Assembly (NCBI RefSeq): GCF_004403945.1 | Contig: NZ_SOHM01000031.1 | Location: 212,532 to 276,531 of the forward strand | DNA length: 64,000 nucleotides | Direction of reading: 5' to 3' | From: Cryobacterium lactosi | GTDB lineage: Bacteria; Actinomycetota; Actinomycetes; Actinomycetales; Microbacteriaceae | Part shown: in pieces, positions 16,628-25,802 of the stretch | Numbering within the stretch: position 1 is the stretch's first letter | How the letters are laid out: the number at the start of each line of letters is the position of its first letter | Position numbers and translations under genes: made by a program | The notes under the pieces: generated by a model | Database searches by the model: none | Seen by the model: only the letters and a program-made list of their open reading frames with translations | What the model was told of the DNA's origin: nothing

Positions 16628-18643
16628 CTAGTCTGCCGACGTCTCCACCACCCGCACCTCGCCCGCCGGAACCTGGATCGAACCGTGCACCTCGGTGTCG
16701 GTGAGCAACTCGCGGCCGGTGACGTCGGCGCTCACGGTGCGCTGGCCGTGGTTGATGAGGAACACGAACCGGCGGGTGCCGGCTTCGCGAACGCCGATTT
16801 CGAGGTCGGGGTCGGGCGCGCCGACCAGGGAATCCTGGGCTGGGACGAGGAGCGCCAGGAGGTCGCCGATCGACTGGTTGTCCAATCCCGCCGCCACATA
16901 GATGGCCCGACCGCCCCCGTCGAGCGTGCGGAGGGTGATGGCCGGTTCTCCGGCGAGGGGACCGTGACTGAAATGGGCGAGCGGTGCCGCGGAGACCGTG
17001 TGCAGGTGCTCGGTCCATTCCGATCCGGTCCACCCATTGTCCAGCTCGAACGTCTCACCGTCCTGCAATGGATAGAACTCCTCGCCCCACACGCCGAGCA
17101 CGTCCCTGAAAGCGCCGGGATAGCCGCCGAGTCGAACCTGGTTGTTCTCGTCGACGATGCCGGAGAAGGCCGTCACGATGAGGGTTCCGCCCGCGGCGAC
17201 GAAGTCACCGAGTCTGGCGGCGGTCTCATCGGAGACGAGGAAGAGTTGCGGCACGATCAGGGTTTTGTAGCCGGAGTAGTCGTTCCACGGCGGAATGACG
17301 TCGATGCTCTCGCCGCGGCGCCAGAACGCCGCGTGCCAAGCCCGCACCGCCGGTCCGTACGGCATGAAGTTGTTGGGCTTGACGCCTTCGCGCATCGCCC
17401 AGCCCGCCTCATTGTCGAAGAGGATGCCGATCGTGGCCGGGCGCACCCTCGAGCCCATCACTGGGGAAAGCCGGTGCAGCTGCGCGCCGAGAGCGGTCAC
17501 CTCCCGGAAGATCTTCGTGTTTGCGCCGGCATGCGGCACCATCGCCGAATGGAATTGTTCGGCACCGGCGCGGGAGGCCCGCCACTGGAAGAACATGACC
17601 CCGTCCGCCCCGTGGGCGATGTGGCTGAGAGCGTTGCGGCTGAGTTCGCCTGGGTTCTTGGCGCGGTTGCGTGGCTGCCAGCTGACGGCGCTCGTGGAGT
17701 GCTCCATCAGCAGCCACGGCCGCCGGTCGGTGGTGAGAGAACGCATCCGGTCGCCCGAGAACGCGACGTCCTGCTGCGGGAGGAGGTCCGAGGATCTGGT
17801 GTAGTGATCGTTGGCGAGGACGTCCATGTGCGGTGCCCAGCGGGCATAGTCCGTGGCGTCGGCTTCGGCCCCGACCATGAAATTCGTGGTGATGGGAGTG
17901 TCGGGGGTGATCTGCTGCAACACAGCCCGCTCAGCCAGGTAGTGCGCCAGGAGCTCATCTGAGCTGAACCGATCGAAGTCCAGCATCAGCGACGGGTTTT
18001 TCGAATCGTTGCCGCGCGGGGGGATGATCTCGGAGAAGTCGGTGAAGTTGTGCCCCCAGAATGCGGTGCCCCAGGCTGCGTTGAGGGCGTCGAGGGTGCC
18101 GTACTTCTCGGCCAGCCAGCGCCGGAAGGCTTCGGCCGAGACGTCGCAGTAACAGTGCCCGTTGCCGCCGCCGAATTCGTTGCTGACGTGCCACATGACC
18201 ACATGCTCACGCGAGCCGTACCGTTCGGCGACAGCACGGACAATGCGCAGCGCGTGGGTGCGAAATTCCGGGTTACTGGGGCACCACCCGAGCCGGGCTC
18301 CGGCCCAGTGCCGGGTCATGTCACGGTCGACGGGAGGGAACTCGGGATGGGCCGCGAGCAGCCAGCTCGGCGGCGCCGCCGTCGGAGTCGCCAGGTCGAT
18401 GGTGATGCCGTGTTCTTCGAGGAGGTCGACGATCTCGTCGAACCATTCCCAGTCGTAGTGACCCTCTGCCGTCTCGAGGAGTCCCCAGGCGAAGATGCCC
18501 AGCGAGACGATGTTGACGCCGGCCTGCTTCATTAGTTCGACGTCCTCACGCCAAACGGCGCGGTCCCACTGTTCGGGGTTGTAGTCGCCGCCGAAGCTGA
18601 GGCCTGTCGTGGGCCATGCCTGATCGGTGTGTGATCTTGTCAT
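16628..18643 (-). CDS. Beta-galactosidase, glycoside hydrolase family 42
   Basis: A 671-residue intracellular enzyme that removes terminal beta-galactose from imported oligosaccharides. The start at 18643 is preceded by CGGAGGAG eight bases upstream and overlaps the permease stop as ATGA. GH42 signatures: 'FGGDYNPEQWDRAVWREDVELM' split at residues 17-38, WHVSNE with acid/base Glu156, and LLMEHSTSAVSWQPR with nucleophile about Glu314. A trimerisation domain and a C-terminal beta domain follow. Cys121 and the CYC pair near 164-166 resemble part of the structural zinc site of GH42, though a fourth cysteine is not obvious. It is the last gene of the operon. No signal peptide is present. Confidence 0.93.
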   Translation of the reverse strand: MTRSHTDQAWPTTGLSFGGDYNPEQWDRAVWREDVELMKQAGVNIVSLGIFAWGLLETAEGHYDWEWFDEIVDLLEEHGITIDLATPTAAPPSWLLAAHPEFPPVDRDMTRHWAGARLGWCPSNPEFRTHALRIVRAVAERYGSREHVVMWHVSNEFGGGNGHCYCDVSAEAFRRWLAEKYGTLDALNAAWGTAFWGHNFTDFSEIIPPRGNDSKNPSLMLDFDRFSSDELLAHYLAERAVLQQITPDTPITTNFMVGAEADATDYARWAPHMDVLANDHYTRSSDLLPQQDVAFSGDRMRSLTTDRRPWLLMEHSTSAVSWQPRNRAKNPGELSRNALSHIAHGADGVMFFQWRASRAGAEQFHSAMVPHAGANTKIFREVTALGAQLHRLSPVMGSRVRPATIGILFDNEAGWAMREGVKPNNFMPYGPAVRAWHAAFWRRGESIDVIPPWNDYSGYKTLIVPQLFLVSDETAARLGDFVAAGGTLIVTAFSGIVDENNQVRLGGYPGAFRDVLGVWGEEFYPLQDGETFELDNGWTGSEWTEHLHTVSAAPLAHFSHGPLAGEPAITLRTLDGGGRAIYVAAGLDNQSIGDLLALLVPAQDSLVGAPDPDLEIGVREAGTRRFVFLINHGQRTVSADVTGRELLTDTEVHGSIQVPAGEVRVVETSAD

Positions 18644-19530
18644 CCTTTTACTCCTCCGGAGATTAGGTCGAGTCGCCAGAAACGCTGCAAAAACAGCACG
18701 AGGGCGATGAGTGGAATGATCGCAACGGCGGCGCCGGTGATCGCGAGTGAGTAGAGGGCCGGGGATCCGGAGCCCTGAGTGAGCAAGGAACTCAACCCCA
18801 CTGTGAGAGGGAACGTGGATTGGTCCGCCAGCATGATGTACGGCAAGAGGAAGTTGTTCCAGATGCCGACGAACTGCAGGAGGAAGACGGTGACCATTCC
18901 GGGCACCATCAGCGGGAGCACGATGTTCGAGAAGATGCGCCATTCGTTCGCGCCGTCGATCCGGGCGGCCTCCAACGCTTCGTTGGCTATCGCGCCGTCG
19001 GCGAAAACCTTGCAGAGGTAGATCCCGAACGGACTGATGATGCTGGGCAACAGCACCGACCAGCGAGTACCCGCCAGTTGCAAGTCGGACAGAAGCAGGT
19101 ACTGAGGCACCGCGAGGGTGATGCCCGGAATCAGCAGGCCGGCCAGCAGCGCGCCGAAGAAGAACTTCCGGCCCGGGTAGTCGAACTTCGCCAGCGCATA
19201 ACCCGCCGCGGCCGACACCAGCGTTGAGAGCAGGCCGCCGACCCCGGCATACAGCAGTGAGTTGAGAGCCCACATGCCATACGCGCCGCCGTTGTGCGTG
19301 AACAGGTCACCCAAATTGCCGAGCAGCCCGGACCCTGGAGCGAAGCTGAAGGAGTTGAACAGTTCGCCAGGCGCCTTGGAGGCGGCGATGAATACCCACG
19401 CCACCGGAACAAGGCAGTAAATCGCGCCGATAAGGAGCAGCACCGTGGGAAGGACTTTCGTGCGCTGCGACGACAGACGCGCAGGCCGACGGGACAGAGC
19501 GGGCGCCGTGAATGAGCGTGTGGCCGTCAT
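18640..19530 (-). CDS. Carbohydrate ABC transporter permease (CUT1, MalG/GanQ-like)
   Basis: A 296-residue permease with six helices. The coupling motif 'EALEAARIDGANEWRIFSNIVLPL' (split; about residues 190-213) is the EAA loop with the invariant glycine of MalG-type proteins. The start at 19530 is chosen from AGAGGT seven bases upstream and the overlap with the partner permease. It forms the channel with the gene at 19527-20549. Confidence 0.9.
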   Translation of the reverse strand: MTATRSFTAPALSRRPARLSSQRTKVLPTVLLLIGAIYCLVPVAWVFIAASKAPGELFNSFSFAPGSGLLGNLGDLFTHNGGAYGMWALNSLLYAGVGGLLSTLVSAAAGYALAKFDYPGRKFFFGALLAGLLIPGITLAVPQYLLLSDLQLAGTRWSVLLPSIISPFGIYLCKVFADGAIANEALEAARIDGANEWRIFSNIVLPLMVPGMVTVFLLQFVGIWNNFLLPYIMLADQSTFPLTVGLSSLLTQGSGSPALYSLAITGAAVAIIPLIALVLFLQRFWRLDLISGGVKG

Positions 19531-20549
19531 GCGAGACCTCTTCGGTTCATGCGCCGAACAATTGCGAGAACGAGGAGCGAGATCGCGGCCGTTCCGAACG
19601 CCAGGATCATCGACGATGCGGCCGCCGAGGATAGGTTGTCGAGGATGAACGCGTCGCGGTAGATGGACATCAGCGGTGCCCACGTGGTGGAGATGCTGTT
19701 GGTGAGCGGCATGAGCATCGCCGGTTCGCCATAGAGCTGCAGTGCTCCCAGAAGCGAGAAGATCGCGGTGAGGATGAGGGCCGGGCCCACCAACGGGATC
19801 TTCACATGCAGGGCGATCTGGGTCTCAGTGGCCCCATCGATCCGAGCCGCCTCGACGAGTTCACTGGGGATGCTCCGTAGCGCGGTGTAGATGACGAGCA
19901 TGTTGAAGCCGATGCCGCCCCAGATCGTGATGTTGGCGATCGACCCGTAGAGTCCCTCCGGCTCGAGGAACGGGATGGACCCGAGGCCGAGCGATTCGGT
20001 GACGTAGGAGAACGGGCTGGTGCTGGGCAGGTACATAAAGCCCCACATCAGCGCCGCGACCACTCCGGGGACCGCGTACGGGATGAAGATCGCGGTGCGG
20101 CCGAAGCGGGTGAAGCGGGTGCCCTGGGCGTCCAGGAGAAGCGCGAACACGAGCGCGAGTCCCAGGGTCAGCGGCACGGCGATGATGCCGTAGATCGAGA
20201 GCCGGCCCAGACCCGCCAGCAGGCTGGCGTCGGCGAACACCTTTGCGTAGTTCTCGAACCAGACGAAGATGGTCTCCTTGGTGCCCAGGATGCCGCCGCC
20301 GGTGAGACGTTGGGCGAAGAAACTCGAGCCGAAGGCGTATCCCAACGGGATGATCGTGAACCCGAGGTACAGCAGCATTGCCGGCGCGGAGAAGAAATAC
20401 GGTGCGCTCCGGGAGCGCAAAGCCGAGCGGCGCCTTGGCCGAGAGGCGCGCCGCAGTGGCACGGCAGCGCCTCCGGCAGGGTCGGTCAGATGGAGCATGG
20501 AAGGTGTCGGGCCAGGATCTGCCGTGCGCGGTGTGGTGGCCGGGCTCAC
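19527..20549 (-). CDS. Carbohydrate ABC transporter permease (CUT1, MalF/GanP-like)
   Basis: A 340-residue permease with a basic, Arg-rich N-terminal tail and six helices. The EAA loop is 'SELVEAARIDGATETQIALHVKIPL' (split; about residues 225-250). The GTG at 20549 overlaps the binding-protein stop (GTGA) and has GGGGAA just before it. An internal ATG at 20498 would give a 323-residue protein, but no ribosome site precedes it. It pairs with the MalG-like gene downstream. Confidence 0.87.
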   Translation of the reverse strand: MSPATTPRTADPGPTPSMLHLTDPAGGAAVPLRRASRPRRRSALRSRSAPYFFSAPAMLLYLGFTIIPLGYAFGSSFFAQRLTGGGILGTKETIFVWFENYAKVFADASLLAGLGRLSIYGIIAVPLTLGLALVFALLLDAQGTRFTRFGRTAIFIPYAVPGVVAALMWGFMYLPSTSPFSYVTESLGLGSIPFLEPEGLYGSIANITIWGGIGFNMLVIYTALRSIPSELVEAARIDGATETQIALHVKIPLVGPALILTAIFSLLGALQLYGEPAMLMPLTNSISTTWAPLMSIYRDAFILDNLSSAAASSMILAFGTAAISLLVLAIVRRMNRRGLA

Positions 20550-21841
20550 TTCCCCTGCTCCACGGTGAAGCCCTGCTCTTTCATGTCGGCCACGACGGCA
20601 TCTTGAGTGGCGGTGAGCGCATCGGCCCAGGACGTGCCGTTTTGCACAGCGGCGTTCATTGCGTCGGTGAAGGCCGCCGCGGCGACATCCGTGTTCGGGC
20701 CCCAGGTGACGGGCTTGGTCGTCTTGGCGATCTCGGCCACCACGTCGTAGTAGTCGGTCTGCTGCGGCATCAGCGCGGGCGGGTCCTGGGTGGTGGCGAG
20801 TTCCTGGCCGGACAGAGCGGCGGGGTAGCTGTTCTGCACGTTGAGGATCATCTCGGAGCCCTCTTCGCCGGCGTTGAGCCAGGTGGCGAACTCCGCGGCC
20901 TCTTCGGGGTGCTCGCTGGTAGAGGTGACGACAATGGACGAGCCGCCCTGGAACGAGACTGTGGGGTCTTCGGCGTTCCAGCGGGGGAGTGGGGCCAGTT
21001 CCCACTTGCCGACGGTGGACGGGGCGACTCCCTCGATGACACCGGGTGCCCACACGGCGGATGGCCAGGACAGCATCGTGCCGTCGTTGAGTTGCTGGTT
21101 GTACGTGGGCGTGAGGATCGGGTCGGCGGCGATGAGGCCGTCGTCGTACATGCCCTGGAAGAATTCCAGCACGTGGCGCGAGTTGGCGCCATCGATGTTC
21201 ACTGTCCAGGTGTCACCGTCGAGTGACCACCAGTCGTCGCCGGCCTGAGCGGCGACGGGGGCGTACCAGCCCCAGCCGTCGGTGCTGAGGGAGGCCAGCG
21301 TGAGGCTGGGGTCTTGTGCCTTGATCGTCTCCGCCGCAGTGCGGAAGTCGTCCCAGGTGACGGGGGCGGCAACGCCGAATTTGTCGAAGATGTCGGCCCG
21401 GTAGACGAGGGCCATCGGTCCGATGTCCTGCGGTACGGCGAAGGTGTGGCCGTCGAAAGTCGTCTGTTCCCAGGTGCCCGCTGCGAAGTTGTCCTCGACG
21501 TCCGAGACGTACTCGGTGATGTCCAGCGGTACACCGGCCACGATCATGCGGGGCAGGGCTGTGTTCTCGACCAGGGCCAGGTCGGGGGCGTTGCCGGCGC
21601 GGAGGGCGGTGACCAGTTTGGCAGACGACGTTTCACCGCCGCCGGCGTCGGTGTACTTCACCTGGATATCGGGGTGCGCGTCGTTGAACGCATCGACCTC
21701 GGCCTGGGAACCGGGTGCCCACGCCCAATATTCCAGGACAACAGGGTCCCCGTCCGCGCTGCCCGGTGACGAGCACCCGGCGACTGCGATGGTCGAAAGT
21801 CCAACGGCGAGGGCCGCTGCAGAAATGCGTGAAATCTTCAC
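20546..21841 (-). CDS. Sugar ABC transporter substrate-binding lipoprotein (family 1)
   Basis: A 431-residue extracellular lipoprotein. The lipobox is VAGC (Cys about residue 23). The fold matches family-1 sugar binders: 'VVLEYWAWAPGSQAEVDAFN', a ligand-contact region 'VPQDIGPMALVYRADIF', and tryptophans in 'WGWYAPVAAQAGDDWW' that could stack on sugar rings. The GTG start has AAAGGAGA five bases upstream. Neighbouring GH42 and GH29 genes suggest a galactose- and fucose-containing oligosaccharide ligand; this is inference. A 21-bp inverted pattern about 75-95 bp upstream matches that before the fucosidase. Confidence 0.9.
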   Translation of the reverse strand: MKISRISAAALAVGLSTIAVAGCSSPGSADGDPVVLEYWAWAPGSQAEVDAFNDAHPDIQVKYTDAGGGETSSAKLVTALRAGNAPDLALVENTALPRMIVAGVPLDITEYVSDVEDNFAAGTWEQTTFDGHTFAVPQDIGPMALVYRADIFDKFGVAAPVTWDDFRTAAETIKAQDPSLTLASLSTDGWGWYAPVAAQAGDDWWSLDGDTWTVNIDGANSRHVLEFFQGMYDDGLIAADPILTPTYNQQLNDGTMLSWPSAVWAPGVIEGVAPSTVGKWELAPLPRWNAEDPTVSFQGGSSIVVTSTSEHPEEAAEFATWLNAGEEGSEMILNVQNSYPAALSGQELATTQDPPALMPQQTDYYDVVAEIAKTTKPVTWGPNTDVAAAAFTDAMNAAVQNGTSWADALTATQDAVVADMKEQGFTVEQGK

Positions 21842-21916
21842 AGAGTCTCCTTTGACAGAAAGCTGTTCGGGTTCACATCCGAACGGCTGAGATCAGCTTT
21901 CCCGCTCGCGCCCAGG

Positions 21917-21937
21917 TTTGTCAAGCGACAGAACAAA
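21917..21937. promoter_or_regulatory. Probable ROK operator before the sugar-binding protein gene
   Basis: TTTGT-N11-ACAAA over 21 bp, the same arms and spacing as the site at 24648-24668. It sits between the ROK gene end and the SBP start. A 5'-UTR hairpin GTTCGG/CCGAAC (21865-21870 with 21879-21884) follows it. A clear promoter was not found around it. Confidence 0.6.
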
Positions 21938-21954
21938 GTGCGTCGGTGGCCTGT

Positions 21955-23160
21955 CTAGAAGGGGATAGGGCTTAAACAGCGGTAGAGCGCCAGTGCCGCG
22001 GCCGCGCTGGCCCACTCGACAAAATCGAAGTCCGGCATGTCCACTTCGATGTCATCGGCGCCCAGGTGGGTGGCGCGAAGAGCAGCACGGAACGTGTCCA
22101 TGCGGCCACGGAGCACGGTGTGGCTTTCCCCCGTCAGCACGAGCTTGTCGGGGTCGAGGAGGTTCACGAGGTGTCCCGCAGCGGTGCCGAGCCCCGCTGC
22201 CGCGCGCTCGAGGATGAACGCGCAGAGCTCGTCGCCGGCGTCGGCTCGGTCGGCGATCTCGGCGGTGCTGCCGCCGCCGGGAACCGCGCGGGTGAGCGCG
22301 ATCGTCGAGGATACGCTCCAGAGGCAGCCGCGGTGTCCGAGTGGGCACTCCGGCCCGTCGGCGATGACCGGAATGTGATCGAACCGCCCGGCCGCCCGTC
22401 GGGCTCCGCGCATGATTCGACGGTCCGTCACGATACCGAAACCGATCTCTTCACCGACAGAGATCAGCACCATGCTGTCTTGGCCCTCCGCCAGCCGAGG
22501 CCATTGCTCGAACGCAGTCAGGGCCACGACGTCGTCATCGACCCAGAGCGGGATCGACCACTGGCTCTCGAAGCGTTCGCGCAGCGCGTCGTCGATTGCG
22601 CGGATACGTGCCGAGCCCGGGTCGAGCCCGACTCTGGCGAGTGGACCGCAAATGGCTACGGCCGCGACCCGGAACCCGATTGACGCCTCCCGCAGCATGC
22701 CTCCGGCACACTCCAACAGCTCCTCGGGACACTCCGTTGTGAGGGAGGCGTTGGACTTCCAAGCCACACTGCCATCGAGGTTGATCAGGGCCGCGATGAC
22801 CTCGTTGCCATGAAGGTGAAGGCCGAGGAACTGGTATGCGGTAGTGGCCGCATAGAGCATTTCCGCCGGCCGGCCGGTGGTGGAGCGCTGCTCCCGTTGA
22901 CCCTCGACGATCAGCCCCGCCTCCTCGAGGCTGCGGGTGACCGCGGTGAGGCGGGCGCGGGTGACTCCGAGCTTGCGTGCGATCTCGATGCGGGGCAGTC
23001 CGCCACGCCAGAGGACCTGGTTGAAGGCCGCCTGGGTGGTGGGGTGCAGCTCCGGCCAGCGCTCAAGGCCGCTGTGCCGCTCCAATGCTCCGGCCACGCC
23101 CGGCGCCGGCGGGTGGGCGAGGGGTCCACTCGCGCTCGTTTCCCCCGGGGGCACGCTCAC
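21955..23160 (-). CDS. ROK-family transcriptional regulator of the galactoside/fucoside operon
   Basis: A 401-residue regulator of the NagC/XylR type. A winged helix (about residues 40-95: 'NQVLWRGGLPRIEIARKLGVTRARLTAV', split) precedes a ROK sugar-kinase-like domain. The usual zinc motif CxCGxxGC reads CPLGHRGC here, so its second cysteine is lost and zinc binding may be weakened. The GTG start overlaps the fucosidase stop (GTGA), placing the regulator inside the operon it probably controls, with candidate operators at 21917-21937 and 24648-24668. The effector is probably a sugar released by the pathway. Confidence 0.88.
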   Translation of the reverse strand: MSVPPGETSASGPLAHPPAPGVAGALERHSGLERWPELHPTTQAAFNQVLWRGGLPRIEIARKLGVTRARLTAVTRSLEEAGLIVEGQREQRSTTGRPAEMLYAATTAYQFLGLHLHGNEVIAALINLDGSVAWKSNASLTTECPEELLECAGGMLREASIGFRVAAVAICGPLARVGLDPGSARIRAIDDALRERFESQWSIPLWVDDDVVALTAFEQWPRLAEGQDSMVLISVGEEIGFGIVTDRRIMRGARRAAGRFDHIPVIADGPECPLGHRGCLWSVSSTIALTRAVPGGGSTAEIADRADAGDELCAFILERAAAGLGTAAGHLVNLLDPDKLVLTGESHTVLRGRMDTFRAALRATHLGADDIEVDMPDFDFVEWASAAAALALYRCLSPIPF

Positions 23161-24632
23161 CGTGGCCTCCTGCTGCTGTGCTCAACGGGACTCTCGATGG
23201 TCGCCAACGAGACCAAGGCCGGTGTTCCCCGGCTCACCTTGAGCGCCACGCTGAGACGGTCGGTCACGACCGGGGTGTCGAATCTGAGGATTCGGCGGTA
23301 TCCGATGGAGCGTGCCCTGGCCACCTCGACGAGTCCGTCGGCGGTGTCGGCGTGCACTGTCACGTGCTCGAGTCGTTGGCCGAGCCGGATGTCCTCACTG
23401 AGCACAACCGCCTCGATGGATCTGGCCTCCGGAAGCCGCACGGCGATCGTCGGGTGCGGGTCCAGAGGATCCGGCTGCCACGTTCGATCCGGGGTGGGGC
23501 CGAATTCCGCGGATAGGGCTGCCGCGTCCTGGCCGTCTCGACCGAGTGTGGAGGAGGGCGTGAGGGCGGCGGGAATCGTGCGTGCGCGAAAGTCGGAAAT
23601 GAGCTGCCCCAACCTCTGCAGCTCGTGCACGTCAGGGTCTGCCACCAGGCCCCTGGCGGTGGGTGGAATGTTCAGGAGGAAGGTGGCGTTGCCGCCCGCT
23701 GAGGAACACCAGATCTGAAAGAGCTCGTCGGCTGAGCGCACCTTCTGGTCTTCGGACGGGTGGTGGAACCAGCCCGGCCGGATGGACGTGTTCACCTCGG
23801 CCGGATACCAGACCAGGTCATCCAGCTTTCCCTTCAGCGCGTCCCGGCTGCCCAGATCGTCATCGTTGCTCCGGACGAGTGAGGCGAACACGCCGTCGTC
23901 GACCTGCTGGGATTGTTCGGCGATGCGCTCAGCGTCGCGGAGCGATCCGGGTACGACGCTCCATTCGTCGGCACGAGTGTGGCCGGCTTCGTTGCCGCAC
24001 CATCGAACGTCCGGACCGCACACACTGATCACGGCTCCGGGCTGCAATCGACGAATCACGGCGTAGTACCGATCCCAGTCATAGGTTTGAACCCGACCGT
24101 CGGGCCCTTCACCGTTGGCGCCGTCGAACCACACTGAGAAGATCGGGCCGTATTGCGTCAGCACCTCGGTGAGTTGGGCGATGAAGAAGTCGTCGTATGC
24201 GCGCCCGGAGCCGTAGCTGCTCTCGGTGCGATCCCAGGGGGAGAGGTAGATGCCCACGCTGAGCCCGTGACGCCGGGCCGAGTCGGCCACCTCCCCGAGG
24301 AGGTCACCGGTGCCGTCTCGCCACGGGGACGCGGCCACGGTGTGCCCGGTGACCTTGCTCGGCCAGAGGCAGAATCCGTCGTGGTGCTTCGCGGTGAGGA
24401 TGACGCCCGTCATTCCGGCGCTCAGGGCCGCCCGCATCCACTGGTCGACATCGAGTTCGTCCGGATCGAACAGGGCCGGGTCCTCGTGGCCGAGGCCCCA
24501 TTCGCGATCGGTCATCGTATTCATACCGAAGTGAATGAATGCGTAGAACTCCAGGGCCTGCCAGGTGAGTTGCCTCGCACTGGGCTTGACCGAGGACAGC
24601 GCGGCCACCTCATCGTTGCTCATGGTCGCCAC
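23157..24632 (-). CDS. Alpha-L-fucosidase, glycoside hydrolase family 29
   Basis: A 491-residue intracellular retaining enzyme that removes alpha-linked L-fucose. The GTG start (24632) has AAAGGAG five bases upstream; an ATG three codons in is less well placed. GH29 landmarks: 'FIHFGMNTMTDREWG' near residues 32-46, 'TAKHHDGFCLWPS' at 80-92, and 'SVWFDG' with nucleophile Asp170. The C-terminal 150 residues look like a beta-sandwich (galactose-binding-like). No signal peptide is seen, so substrates must be imported by the CUT1 system downstream. It is the first gene of the operon. Confidence 0.92.
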   Translation of the reverse strand: MATMSNDEVAALSSVKPSARQLTWQALEFYAFIHFGMNTMTDREWGLGHEDPALFDPDELDVDQWMRAALSAGMTGVILTAKHHDGFCLWPSKVTGHTVAASPWRDGTGDLLGEVADSARRHGLSVGIYLSPWDRTESSYGSGRAYDDFFIAQLTEVLTQYGPIFSVWFDGANGEGPDGRVQTYDWDRYYAVIRRLQPGAVISVCGPDVRWCGNEAGHTRADEWSVVPGSLRDAERIAEQSQQVDDGVFASLVRSNDDDLGSRDALKGKLDDLVWYPAEVNTSIRPGWFHHPSEDQKVRSADELFQIWCSSAGGNATFLLNIPPTARGLVADPDVHELQRLGQLISDFRARTIPAALTPSSTLGRDGQDAAALSAEFGPTPDRTWQPDPLDPHPTIAVRLPEARSIEAVVLSEDIRLGQRLEHVTVHADTADGLVEVARARSIGYRRILRFDTPVVTDRLSVALKVSRGTPALVSLATIESPVEHSSRRPR

Positions 24633-24647
24633 GTTCACTCCTTTGTG

Positions 24648-24678
24648 TTTGTATTGCCGAGTAACAAACGTCAGCATA
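24648..24678 (-). promoter_or_regulatory. Operator and -10 region of the fucosidase operon
   Basis: GTTTGT and ACAAAC frame TTTGT-N11-ACAAA (24648-24668). On the minus strand TATGCT (24673-24678) is a good -10, which places the transcription start within the operator. No good -35 is visible, so an activator or extended -10 may help. The same pattern occurs at 21917-21937. Confidence 0.6.
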
Positions 24679-24774
24679 ACCGATGTGCGAAGTGAAAGCC
24701 CAGACCCAACCGGTCTGTTGTGGAGGATAGACAACCCTCACGCGGCGGAGGAAGGTTCCGCGTCAGTCCCCGGG

Positions 24775-25668
24775 TCAGTGCGCGGCGGCATCCGCCCGGT
24801 TGCGGGAGAACAACCGCGACACCCCGGTGACGATGACGACCACGAGTATGCCCAGAACGAGCCCGAACACTGCAGACATCGCCGTGTCGGCAAGCCAGAC
24901 CACAACGGGCCCGGCGGCTTCGACCGCGTGGGTCACCACGTGCAGCAGATCGTAGGGGCCGTGCCAGAACGTCTCGGCCAGGTTCGTGATCACGAGGTGA
25001 CCACCGACCCAGAGCATGGCGACTGTGCCGATGATGCTGATCACCGTGAACACGCCGGGCATCGCGGCCACGATGCGCGCGCCGGTGCGCCGCACCTGCC
25101 GGGCTGAGTTCTTCATCATCGACAGCCCGATGTCGTCGATCTTCACCAGCAGGGCCACCGCTCCATAGACCAGCAACGTCATGCCCAGGCCGATGACCAC
25201 CAGGGCGCCGAGCGTCATCCAGATGCCGAAGTCGGGATCGAGGCTGGCCAGCGCGATGAGCATGATTTCGGTGCTGAGGATGAGGTCGGTGCGGATGGCG
25301 CCGAAGATCAGCTTGCCCTCGTCCCTGACGTCGGTCTCTTCGACGGCGTGATGCACGCCGAACCACTCGGTGACCTTTTCCGCACCCTCGAAGCACAGGT
25401 ACGTGCCGCCAAGGATCAGCAGGAACGGCAGCACCCAGGGCGCGAACGCCGAGAGGAGCAGAGCGAGAGGGATGATGATGACGAACTTGTTGAACAGGCT
25501 GCCCAGCGCGATCCGCCACACCACGTGGAGTTCTCTGGCCGGCGTGAGGCCCTGCACATACTGCGGGGTGACTGCAGCGTCGTCGATGACGACGCCGGCG
25601 GTCTTCGCGCTGGCTTTGAGGGCTGCGGTCAGAATGTCATCGACAACGGCAAGTAGGCCGACCGACAT
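24775..25668 (-). CDS. DUF808 family membrane protein (YedI-like)
   Basis: A 297-residue protein with about five helices, matching DUF808: the start 'MSVGLLAVVDDILTA', then 'KASAKTAGVVIDDAAVTPQY' split around residues 18-37, a helix-rich core 'LFNKFVIIIPLALLLSAF', and 'GGTYLCFEGAEKV' near residue 90. The N-terminal part (Asp-Asp rich, 'DDAAVTP') is highly conserved in the family. No biochemical role is established. The ATG at 25668 has GAGGAG seven bases upstream; longer in-frame versions lack one. It is followed by 142 bp carrying the fucosidase promoter, so it is a separate unit. Confidence 0.82.
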   Translation of the reverse strand: MSVGLLAVVDDILTAALKASAKTAGVVIDDAAVTPQYVQGLTPARELHVVWRIALGSLFNKFVIIIPLALLLSAFAPWVLPFLLILGGTYLCFEGAEKVTEWFGVHHAVEETDVRDEGKLIFGAIRTDLILSTEIMLIALASLDPDFGIWMTLGALVVIGLGMTLLVYGAVALLVKIDDIGLSMMKNSARQVRRTGARIVAAMPGVFTVISIIGTVAMLWVGGHLVITNLAETFWHGPYDLLHVVTHAVEAAGPVVVWLADTAMSAVFGLVLGILVVVIVTGVSRLFSRNRADAAAH

Positions 25669-25802
25669 GCGGTTCTCCTCGGATCGGGGCGTCGTCCTCT
25701 TGCACGGCGACGGCAATGGTGTCCAGAGTACCGTGCGGCCGGGACGGTATTTCGTGCGAATTCCGTGGTACCCGGCCCGACCCTGCCGGTTACCCTGTGG
25801 GC

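Noticed and set aside
18644-19273. N-terminal extension of the GH42 gene (in-frame start at 19273)
   Set aside because: The extension overlaps the permease in another frame; a strong ribosome site and ATGA overlap fix the start at 18643.
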